From contig JAJYDR010000021.1 of assembly GCA_021777285.1 (NCBI GenBank), positions 1 to 22,466 on the forward strand: a DNA stretch of 22,466 bases, written 5' to 3'. Both the position numbers and the translations under genes were made by a program. This document shows positions 1 to 7,074 of this stretch, piece after piece. This DNA is from Actinomycetes bacterium (GTDB lineage: Bacteria > Actinomycetota > Acidimicrobiia > Acidimicrobiales > RAAP-2). Position 1 is the stretch's first letter; every line of letters begins with the position of its first letter. The notes below the pieces were generated by a model, which worked only from the letters and a program-made list of their open reading frames with translations, was not told the DNA's origin and did not search any database.

Positions 1-3
1 GCC

Positions 4-29
4 GCTACGCCGACGCCGTCGGCGTACGC
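4..29. repeat. Hairpin upstream of pnp
   Basis: A perfect 9-bp inverted repeat (TACGCCGAC at 6-14, GTCGGCGTA at 18-26) closes on a 3-nt loop. It extends by two more pairs (4-5 with 28-29) past one bulged C. No T-tract follows. It may be the terminator of an upstream gene, a leader structure of pnp, or simply part of a coding sequence cut by the window edge. The pnp mRNA leader of E. coli is known to carry a regulatory stem-loop, but nothing here proves the same role. From 30 to 119 no gene is recognised, although two forward frames stay open from the window edge until 121 and 134. Confidence 0.4.
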
Positions 30-119
30 AACACATCCGAGACCTCGGAGGCCAGTGGAGAATCGTCGCCGCAGTCGACGGTTGCCCACTGGGATCCGGG
101 CGGAGTGTTGCTTACCGCT

Positions 120-125
120 AAGGAG
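120..125 (+). promoter_or_regulatory. Ribosome binding site of pnp
   Basis: AAGGAG lies five bases before the ATG at 131 and fixes the start of pnp. It is one of only three clear Shine-Dalgarno sites in the window, the others being those of lexA and the secreted-protein gene. Confidence 0.85.
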
Positions 126-130
126 CAACC

Positions 131-2626
131 ATGACTGACGCGATTCGCGTAAGCCGCCCGCTATCGGGCACTGACAAGACACTGAGTTTCGAGGCTGGAC
201 GCCTCGCACAACTCGCCGACGGGGCGGTGGTGGCGCGCATCGGAGACACGATGCTGCTCGCGACCGTGACCGCGGCCCGAACGGTTCGAGAGGGGATGGA
301 CTTCTTCCCCCTGACCGTGGACATCGAGGAGCGGTCGTACGCCGCGGGAAAGATCCCCGGTGCGTTCTTCCGTCGCGAGGGCAAGCCCTCGGACCAGGCG
401 GTCCTGATCTGCCGACTGATTGACCGTCCGCTTCGCCCCTCATTCCCCAAGGGCTTCCGCAACGAGGTCCAGGTTGTCGGCACCATCTTCAGTGCCGACC
501 AGGAGAACCCCCACGACATCCTTGCCATCAACGCGGCTTCGGCGGCGTTGATGCTGTCGGGAATCCCCTTCGACGGCCCGATCGGTGCGGTGCGCATGGC
601 GTACACGACCGAGGGCACGTGGATGGCCCACCCCACCTACGCCGAGGGTGACGAGTCAGTCTTCGAACTGGTCGTCGCTGGCCGAGCACTGGGTGATCAG
701 GCAGATTCCGACGTGGCCATCATGATGGTCGAGGCCGGTGGCACCGAGGGCTCGTTCGAGAAGTACGCCGACGGGGCGCCCAAGGTCGACGAGGACGTCC
801 TCGCGGCCGGTCTCGAGGCCTCCAAGCAGTGGATTCGTGAGTCAATCGAACTCCAGCGTGAGCTGGTCGCGGCGTACGTCGCGGTTCGTGGACCGATCGA
901 GACCATTCCCTACCAGGTCTTCCGTGACTGTGAGGACGACGTCTACGCCCGCGTGGAGGCCGTTGGCCTCGCCGCGCTGGACAGCGCCAACCGCATCGCC
1001 GAAAAGCAGGCTCGGTCGACCGCGCTGGCCGACGCGACCGCCGACATCGTCGCGCAGTTGAGCGACGAGTTCGCCGATCGCCTGAGCGAGATCAAGGCGG
1101 CGGTGAAGGCCGTCACCAAGAAGCTCGTGCGTAGCCGGATCGTCAGCGACGGCGTTCGTATTGACGGTCGTGGGATCGCCGATATCCGACCGCTGTCGGC
1201 CGAGGTGGACCTCTTCCCGATGACCCACGGCTCGGCGCTGTTCCAGCGCGGCGAGACCCAGGTCGTCAACGTGACGACACTCGGGATGCCGCGCATGCGC
1301 CAGCAGCTTGACACCATCAGTCCCGATGAGTTCCGTCGGTACATGCACCACTACAATTTCCCGCCCTACTCGGTGGGTGAGACCGGTCGCGTGGGCATGC
1401 CCAAGCGCCGCGAGATCGGACACGGCATGCTCGCCGAGCGCGCCCTGATCCCGGTTCTGCCCAGTGAGCAGGACTTCGCCTACACCTTGCGGGTCGTCTC
1501 GGACATCATGCAGTCCAACGGCTCGACGTCGATGGCGTCGGTCTGCGGATCGACCCTGTCGCTCATGGCCGCCGGCGTGCCGATCAAGGCGCCGGTCGCC
1601 GGGATCGCCATGGGGCTCGTGTACGAGAACGGCGCCTACGTGACCCTTACCGACATCCTCGGGGCCGAGGACGCCTTCGGTGACATGGACTTCAAGGTCG
1701 CCGGCACCGCCGACGCCGTTACCGCCCTGCAACTCGACACCAAGATTGACGGGCTGCCCGCCAACGTGTTAGCCGACGCTCTGCGTCAGGCGCACCAGGC
1801 GCGTCTCGCCATCCTTGACGTGATCACGTCGACGATCGACGCGCCGCGCCCTCAGGTGTCAGAGGTTGCGCCCAAGATCGTGACCCTCGAGATCCCGATC
1901 GACAAGATCGGCGAGGTCATCGGGCCCAAGGGTAAGGTCATCAACACCCTGCAGCAAGAGACCGGCGCGGACATTGCCGTGGACGACGACGGCGTCGTTG
2001 GTACCGTGACCATCGGAGCCAAAGACGGCCGAGCCGTCGAGGAAGCCCGTCGGCGTATCGCGCTCATCCTTGACCCCCCGACGGCCGAAGTCGGTGCGAC
2101 GTACGCCGGACGAGTCGTGAACATCGCGAAGTTCGGTGCGTTCGTCAGTCTCATGCCTGGACGCGACGGTCTGTTGCACATCTCCAAGATGTCGCCGCTC
2201 AACGGTGGCAAGCGGATCGGTCAGGTCGAAGACGTCCTCGAGCTCGGTCAGGCGATCGACGTGCGTGTCGACGACATCGACCCGCAGGGCAAGGTGTCAC
2301 TGTCACTGGCCGGCGAGTACGCCGACATGGCCACTGACGCCGGTGACGACGCCCCCCGCTCTCGCCCGCAGCGCGACCGTAACGACCGCGGTCACGGCGG
2401 TGAGCGCGGTGAGCGTAGCGACCGAGGGGACCGCAACGACCGTGGTGACCGCGGTGACCGCAATGATCGCAGCGCGCAGGGTTCTCGACCCGCCGTCTCC
2501 TCCTTCGAGGCTTCATTCGAAGCGGAGTTGGCCAATGAGATCGGCGACCTCGGTCCCAGCGACACCTCATTCGCTGAAAGCGACGGCAGCGCCAGCCGCC
2601 GGGGTCCTCGCTCGCGTCGACGCTAG
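131..2626 (+). CDS. pnp: Polyribonucleotide nucleotidyltransferase (PNPase)
   Basis: PNPase is a trimeric 3'-5' phosphorolytic exoribonuclease that degrades mRNA and can add 3' tails. The 831 residues show the full family layout. The first RNase PH core carries FFRREGKP and RLIDRPLRP in the first 120 residues. An alpha-helical linker follows at about 240-320. The second RNase PH core carries the active-site block AEDAFGDMDF, with D514 and D520 matching the catalytic aspartates D486 and D492 of E. coli. A KH domain contains IGPKGK near residue 600, and an S1 domain starts near 660 (GRVVNIAKFGAFV). The protein ends in a long acidic and basic tail (about 740-831) whose middle part, about 748-783, is built of Asp-Arg, Asn-Asp-Arg and Gly-Asp-Arg units. 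The start is set by AAGGAG. In actinobacteria pnp normally follows rpsO; rpsO is not visible in the 130 bases upstream. Confidence 0.98.
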   Translation: MTDAIRVSRPLSGTDKTLSFEAGRLAQLADGAVVARIGDTMLLATVTAARTVREGMDFFPLTVDIEERSYAAGKIPGAFFRREGKPSDQAVLICRLIDRPLRPSFPKGFRNEVQVVGTIFSADQENPHDILAINAASAALMLSGIPFDGPIGAVRMAYTTEGTWMAHPTYAEGDESVFELVVAGRALGDQADSDVAIMMVEAGGTEGSFEKYADGAPKVDEDVLAAGLEASKQWIRESIELQRELVAAYVAVRGPIETIPYQVFRDCEDDVYARVEAVGLAALDSANRIAEKQARSTALADATADIVAQLSDEFADRLSEIKAAVKAVTKKLVRSRIVSDGVRIDGRGIADIRPLSAEVDLFPMTHGSALFQRGETQVVNVTTLGMPRMRQQLDTISPDEFRRYMHHYNFPPYSVGETGRVGMPKRREIGHGMLAERALIPVLPSEQDFAYTLRVVSDIMQSNGSTSMASVCGSTLSLMAAGVPIKAPVAGIAMGLVYENGAYVTLTDILGAEDAFGDMDFKVAGTADAVTALQLDTKIDGLPANVLADALRQAHQARLAILDVITSTIDAPRPQVSEVAPKIVTLEIPIDKIGEVIGPKGKVINTLQQETGADIAVDDDGVVGTVTIGAKDGRAVEEARRRIALILDPPTAEVGATYAGRVVNIAKFGAFVSLMPGRDGLLHISKMSPLNGGKRIGQVEDVLELGQAIDVRVDDIDPQGKVSLSLAGEYADMATDAGDDAPRSRPQRDRNDRGHGGERGERSDRGDRNDRGDRGDRNDRSAQGSRPAVSSFEASFEAELANEIGDLGPSDTSFAESDGSASRRGPRSRRR

Positions 2627-2663
2627 GTCCTTGGTGAGCTTCGGTTCACTCGTGACGGTTGGT

Positions 2664-2702
2664 ACTCGCCCGCCATCGGCTCATTGCTGATGGCGGGCGA
2701 GT
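2664..2702 (+). terminator. Strong hairpin after pnp, overlapping next start
   Basis: ACTCGCCCGCCATC (2664-2677) and GATGGCGGGCGAGT (2689-2702) are perfect 14-bp inverted arms. Three further pairs (one G-U) can form inside the 11-base loop. This is the strongest simple stem noticed in the window and lies 38 bases after the pnp stop, so it probably ends the pnp transcript. It lacks a T-tract, which is common in GC-rich actinobacteria. The 3' arm contains the likely ATG (2690-2692) of the following membrane-protein gene. Confidence 0.7.
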
Positions 2703-5377
2703 CCGCGTTCGCGCCCTGGTGGCGCCCGCTTGGGCGCAGCGACCGTTGGGCCATTTTCGTACTGGTCGTCCTACCCGCCGTGATCTTCGGGCTTCCCGCC
2801 CTGTTCGGTCATCCGGCCATCGCTCAGGACAACTTGATCCAGAACTTCCCCCTGCGGGTACTGACCGGGGAACAACTGCGCAGTGGTCATCTCCCGCTGC
2901 TTAACGTCCTAGCCAATTCCGGGACGCCATTACTCGGGGGCATGAACGCGGGTTCATTCTTCCCCCTGACCCTGCTCTTCGTGATCCCCGCGCCAATCCT
3001 GATGTGGGTCGTCAACCTGGTCGTGGTCTACGCGGCCGCGGGGATCGGGCTCTTCGCCCTGCTGCGGTGGTACCGCGTCAGCACCTCGTCGGCCGTCGTG
3101 CCGGCCGTGCTGTATTCACTCACTGGAGCCATGAACGGCCAACTGGTCCACCTTGGCGTGGTGCAGGGATTCGCGCTCCTACCGTGGTACGTCTTGGCGA
3201 TCGCGTCGCTCGAACGGACCGTGAGCGGGTGGGCACACGGCGTGGAGCTGCGCGAACGGGTGGCTTCGGCCGTACCGTCAGTGCTCGCCATCACCGCCCT
3301 GTGGGCCTTGACCTCGCTGTCGGGTGAACCACGGGCGATCGCGGATATGGAGTTGCTCGGCGCTGTGCTCATCATCTTCAGTGTGCTCGCGCCGCGGGCG
3401 AGACCGGTGCCCTCATGGCCTCGACGCATCGAATTCGTGGTCGCCAACGCGGTGGGGATCGCGTGGGGGGCGCTCATCGGGTTAGCACAACTCCTTCCGG
3501 GTTGGTCTTTCATCAACATCTCCCAACGCACCGGGCTCGGGTATCAGTTCTTCGGCGCCGGCTCACTGCCCCTGCGCTGGACGAGTCTGCTGCTCATTCC
3601 CGACCTCCTCGGCGGTAACGGGGTCGCCAACCAGCCCGCCTTCTTCACGCACTACAACCTGCCTGAGATCACCGGCTACGTCGGTGTTGCGGCATTGATC
3701 GCGACGGTTGCCTTCGTTCTACGCGCGACCCGCCACGGCTGGCGCGAGTCCGAGCGACCCTTCGTGCCGTTCCTCGTGATTGGGGTGGTGGGGCTCTTCG
3801 CGACCTGGGGCTCGTACACGCCGATCGGACACCTGTTTCGCGCGATCCCACTCTTCGGTAGTACGCGACTGCAGAGTCGCAACATCATCCTCGTCGATCT
3901 GGCCGTGCTGGTCCTGCTCGGCTGGTGGTTGGACGAGTTCCGCCACGAGACGAGCGACGTGCGCAGCTCGAGGGGGCTGCGAACGTGGCTGGCCTTAGCG
4001 CCAGCGCTCGCGGTCGTCGCCTTGAGTGGCGCGCTGCTCATCGACGGCGAGCCCATCCTGCGGTGGCTCGGTGTGTCCGCATCCGCTTCCGCACTCGTTC
4101 ACTACCAGCGTCCGACGCTGGTGGCCCATCTTCTCGTCGCCGCCGGGCTGGTGTTCGTGATCCGATGGTGTCGTTCGCGCCCGACGAGGATGCGCTGGCT
4201 GCACGTCCTCGTCGCGGTCGACGCACTCCTCTTCTTCGCCTTCACCACCACGGGGCTCGTCGGGGGACGATCGTCACCGATGCCGAGCCCTACCGCGGCC
4301 GCCGCGCACCTTGGTAGTGCCGGTCGCTTCGCCCTGATCGATCCATCCGGTGCGCATCAGGGCTTGTACGAGACGCTGGGTGCGCCCAACGTCAACGTCT
4401 TCACGGGCCTCGCGAGCGTCCAGGGGTACGGCTCACTCGTGAACGCGCTCTATGGCAACGTGACCGCAACGCACCCGATGTTCTCGCTCGACCCGTGTCA
4501 ATTGGCCGACGGCACCTTTCGTCAGCTGCGCCTGGAGACGGTGGTCGTCTCCTCGGACAAGTTGGCGACTCCCGTCACCGGGCCGATGCCGAATCCGAAG
4601 GCGTGCCTGCCCCTGCGGCCCGCGGTGCGCACGGAACGCTTCTTTGGCCAGTTGCTGCCCGTGCGAACTATCAATCTCGCCAGTGTGAACCATCGTCGCA
4701 TCTCGACCGGGACGGTCTCGGTCCAACTACTGGACCACGCGGGGCACCGCGTTGGTCCGGTGCTGAGCGCTACAGGTGCCGCGTCGCTTACGTTTGACTT
4801 CTCGTCGTATCACCGCGAGAGTGCTGGCATCGTGGTGAGCGCACCTGAACGGGCCATCTTCAACTTCGCCGAGGTGGTGACCCGTGGTGATCCCCAGCAC
4901 GAGTACCGCCTAGCCACGGCCTTTCAGCAAGCGCTCGCCACGCCGGGCTGGCGATTAACCCAAACCATCGGCACTGTCGCGTACTTCCGTGCGACGTCCC
5001 TACGACCGCCGGCGTGGCTCGGTTCCAAGTCTGGACGTTCGCGTGTTGTCGCGATTCGCGTGACCTCATACGGCGATTCGTGGGTCACCGTGCACGCCGT
5101 GGCGCCGACGGTACTCAAGCGATCGATGGAGTGGATACCGGGCTGGCGCGCCTCAGCGCAGAACACGAGGACGCACCAGACCATCACGCTGCACGTTGAA
5201 CGCTCGGGACTCATCGAACAGGTTGTGGTGCCGCCGGGAGACTGGACGGTCCACTTCTACTATCACGCACCGCACATCGAGCTCGGTCTCATCGGTACGG
5301 GCGTGGGGCTTGTCGGTTGGCTCGGCGCGCTCGAAATCACCAGACGGCGCCGCCGACGCGCTAGGGTGCCATCGTGA
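2690..5377 (+). CDS. Large YfhO-like multi-pass membrane protein
   Basis: This 895-residue protein is mostly membrane-embedded. At least a dozen hydrophobic segments occupy about residues 20-525. A roughly 330-residue non-membrane domain follows (about 530-860), then one last hydrophobic segment and an arginine-rich end. The first loop after TM1 holds an acidic residue in QDNLIQNFPLRVL, followed by GHLPLLN and GGMNAGSFFP. This resembles YfhO and other GT-C-like membrane proteins, some of which help glycosylate cell-envelope polymers. The substrate cannot be read from the sequence. I chose ATG 2690; TTG 2684 is possible, and neither has a Shine-Dalgarno site. The stop overlaps the dapB start (GTGA), suggesting coupling. 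In M. tuberculosis this place after pnp holds the peptidase gene pepR. The family call is moderate; that it is a real gene is nearly certain. Confidence 0.75.
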   Translation: MAGESAFAPWWRPLGRSDRWAIFVLVVLPAVIFGLPALFGHPAIAQDNLIQNFPLRVLTGEQLRSGHLPLLNVLANSGTPLLGGMNAGSFFPLTLLFVIPAPILMWVVNLVVVYAAAGIGLFALLRWYRVSTSSAVVPAVLYSLTGAMNGQLVHLGVVQGFALLPWYVLAIASLERTVSGWAHGVELRERVASAVPSVLAITALWALTSLSGEPRAIADMELLGAVLIIFSVLAPRARPVPSWPRRIEFVVANAVGIAWGALIGLAQLLPGWSFINISQRTGLGYQFFGAGSLPLRWTSLLLIPDLLGGNGVANQPAFFTHYNLPEITGYVGVAALIATVAFVLRATRHGWRESERPFVPFLVIGVVGLFATWGSYTPIGHLFRAIPLFGSTRLQSRNIILVDLAVLVLLGWWLDEFRHETSDVRSSRGLRTWLALAPALAVVALSGALLIDGEPILRWLGVSASASALVHYQRPTLVAHLLVAAGLVFVIRWCRSRPTRMRWLHVLVAVDALLFFAFTTTGLVGGRSSPMPSPTAAAAHLGSAGRFALIDPSGAHQGLYETLGAPNVNVFTGLASVQGYGSLVNALYGNVTATHPMFSLDPCQLADGTFRQLRLETVVVSSDKLATPVTGPMPNPKACLPLRPAVRTERFFGQLLPVRTINLASVNHRRISTGTVSVQLLDHAGHRVGPVLSATGAASLTFDFSSYHRESAGIVVSAPERAIFNFAEVVTRGDPQHEYRLATAFQQALATPGWRLTQTIGTVAYFRATSLRPPAWLGSKSGRSRVVAIRVTSYGDSWVTVHAVAPTVLKRSMEWIPGWRASAQNTRTHQTITLHVERSGLIEQVVVPPGDWTVHFYYHAPHIELGLIGTGVGLVGWLGALEITRRRRRRARVPS
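5362..5367 (+). promoter_or_regulatory. Putative -10 element of dapB
   Basis: TAGGGT lies six bases before the GTG at 5374, inside the 3' end of the membrane-protein gene. A transcript starting at such a site would begin at or next to the start codon. No -35 match was seen. Confidence 0.5.
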
Positions 5378-6168
5378 TCGGCATCGCTATCGTGGGTGGC
5401 GCCGGACGAATGGGCCAGGTGATGGCCCACGGACTCGTGTTGTACCCCGAGTTCGATGTCGTCGCGCTCGTGGACCGGTCGCCGGATCCCTCCGGCGATG
5501 GTGCGGTGTGGTTCACGACGCTCGAACACGTGGACGCGTCGCCGGTGGACGTCGTGGTGGACTTCTCGACTCCCGAGGGGGTGATCACGTCCGCGCGCTG
5601 GTGCGCACAACACGCCAAGGCGCTCGTCGTCGGTGCGACCGGACTCAGTGAGGAGGATCGAGCGGTCCTCAAGGAACTGGCCGAGCGAACGCCCATTGTC
5701 GTGGCGAGCAACTTCTCCATCGGCGCGGTGCTGGCGGAACGGTTCGCGGCCACGGCAGCGCCGTTCTTTGAGCGAGTGGAGATCATCGAATTACACCACG
5801 ACGGGAAAGTTGATGCGCCCTCGGGGACGGCGATCACGACCGCTCGGAGGGTCGCCCGGGCTCGTCAGCGCGCGGGCCGATCGACCGACGCGGAGCCCAC
5901 CCTTCGTCACACGGTCGAGGGTGCCCGTGGCGCCTCAGTCGAGGGAATACCGGTGCACGCCGTTCGCCTGCCGGGCCTGGTCGCGCACCAAGAGGTACTC
6001 TTCGGCTCGCCCGGTGAGGGGTTGACCATCCGCCACGACTCCTATGACCGGTCAAGCTTCGTTACCGGAGTCGCCACGGTGTTGCGCCACCTCCCGTCTA
6101 CGCCGGGTCTGGTCGAGGGGCTCGACCGTTTCATCGACGGCGTGAGCGGCACGTCGGGTCACTGGTAA
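5374..6168 (+). CDS. dapB: 4-hydroxy-tetrahydrodipicolinate reductase
   Basis: DapB reduces hydroxy-tetrahydrodipicolinate with NAD(P)H, the second committed step toward diaminopimelate and lysine in the cytosol. The 264 residues match the usual length. The N-terminal Rossmann fold carries GGAGRMG at 8-14. Nucleotide-contacting segments DFSTPEG (63-69) and GATG (87-90) follow. SNFSIG (112-117) leads into the catalytic and substrate block HHDGKVDAPSGTA (141-153), with the catalytic His pair H141/H142, K145 and the DAPSGTA substrate loop. The GTG start shares four bases with the stop of the upstream membrane-protein gene, and a TAGGGT element lies six bases before it, so it may be both coupled and separately transcribed. 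dapA follows after nine bases. Confidence 0.97.
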   Translation: MIGIAIVGGAGRMGQVMAHGLVLYPEFDVVALVDRSPDPSGDGAVWFTTLEHVDASPVDVVVDFSTPEGVITSARWCAQHAKALVVGATGLSEEDRAVLKELAERTPIVVASNFSIGAVLAERFAATAAPFFERVEIIELHHDGKVDAPSGTAITTARRVARARQRAGRSTDAEPTLRHTVEGARGASVEGIPVHAVRLPGLVAHQEVLFGSPGEGLTIRHDSYDRSSFVTGVATVLRHLPSTPGLVEGLDRFIDGVSGTSGHW

Positions 6169-6171
6169 CTT
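6166..6171 (+). promoter_or_regulatory. Putative -10 element of dapA
   Basis: TAACTT lies six bases before the ATG at 6178; its TAA is also the dapB stop codon. GAGG at 6173-6176 is one base from the ATG, too close to act as a Shine-Dalgarno site, which favours a leaderless start. Confidence 0.5.
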
Positions 6172-6177
6172 CGAGGT

Positions 6178-7074
6178 ATGGCGTCACCAACCTTCGGAAC
6201 GGTTTTGACCGCCATGGTCACACCGTTCGGCGACGACGGCGCGGTCGATCTCGACACGGCCGCGGCTGTGGCGCGCCATCTCGTCGGGAGCGGGAGCGAC
6301 GGCATCGTGGTCGCGGGTTCAACGGGCGAGGGGACCGCGCTCAGCGACGACGAGAAGATGGATCTCTTCGCCAGCGTCGCTGCAGCCGTCAACGTCCCGG
6401 TGCTCGCCGGGTCGACCTCGTCGGATACCGCCCGCTCGGTCGCGCTGACACGACGCGTCGCCGACACGGGTGTCGCGGGCGTGCTCGCGACGACGCCGGC
6501 CTACGCTCGACCGAGCCAGGCTGGCATCGCCGGGCACCTGGGCGCGATCGCCGAGAGCACCCCGCTGCCGGTCATGCTCTACGACATCCCCTCGCGAACC
6601 GGCCGAAAGATCGCCGCGACGACCACGATTGAACTTGTACGCCAGCACGCGAACATTCGTGCGCTGAAGGACGCCTCGGGTGACCTGCCCGGTGCGGCGC
6701 ACGTCAAGGCCCTCCTCGGTGACGACCTCGACCTCTACAGTGGTGACGACTCGCTGCTGCTGGCGTTCCTCGCCATCGGCGCGACTGGCATCGTCTCGGT
6801 CGCCGCCCACTGGGCGGGACCCGAGTTCGCCTCGATCGTGGCGAGCGTCGCGAAGGGGGACTGGGTGACGGCGCGCGAGCTCAACGAGCGACTCGCGCGC
6901 AGCTGTGCCTTCGAGTCGACCGAGTCGGCGCCCAACCCGATCCCGGCGAAGTCGGCCATGCGGTCCCTCGGGTTCGCCGTTGGTCAGTGTCGCTGGCCAC
7001 TGGGGCCGATCGGCAGTGACGTCGACGCGACGGCCGCGTCGGTGGTCGCCGAGCTTCGAGCCGCCCGTGGCTAA
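6178..7074 (+). CDS. dapA: 4-hydroxy-tetrahydrodipicolinate synthase
   Basis: DapA condenses pyruvate with aspartate semialdehyde, the entry step of the DAP/lysine pathway. The 298-residue protein is a class I aldolase TIM barrel. GSTGEG (47-52) holds the catalytic threonine. Y109 in TPAYARPSQ corresponds to the tyrosine reaching in from the neighbouring subunit. Y135 in YDIPSRTG is the catalytic tyrosine, and K164 in ALKDASGD is the Schiff-base lysine. GDDSLLLAFLAIGATG near 180-195 and NPIPAKSAM near the C-terminus are also family-typical. The gene sits nine bases after dapB and its 3' end overlaps the rnj start by eight bases, the same dapA-rnj neighbourhood known in other actinobacteria. 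Confidence 0.97.
   Translation: MASPTFGTVLTAMVTPFGDDGAVDLDTAAAVARHLVGSGSDGIVVAGSTGEGTALSDDEKMDLFASVAAAVNVPVLAGSTSSDTARSVALTRRVADTGVAGVLATTPAYARPSQAGIAGHLGAIAESTPLPVMLYDIPSRTGRKIAATTTIELVRQHANIRALKDASGDLPGAAHVKALLGDDLDLYSGDDSLLLAFLAIGATGIVSVAAHWAGPEFASIVASVAKGDWVTARELNERLARSCAFESTESAPNPIPAKSAMRSLGFAVGQCRWPLGPIGSDVDATAASVVAELRAARG

Noticed and set aside
842..1732. Long minus-strand open frame (296 codons) inside pnp
   Set aside because: Exact antisense of PNPase; the translation is rich in His, Arg, Gly and Val with no family motif, as expected from the codon bias of a GC-rich gene on the other strand.
2371..2480. Short repeated DNA units in the pnp 3' end as a possible CRISPR or repeat array
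   Set aside because: The units encode in-frame Arg/Asp/Gly-rich protein, vary in length, and have no spacer structure.
6905..7066. N-terminal extension of RNase J
   Set aside because: The frame is open, but this part is a shadow of the dapA 3' end with Arg/Ser/Pro-rich translation; family similarity begins at about 7067.
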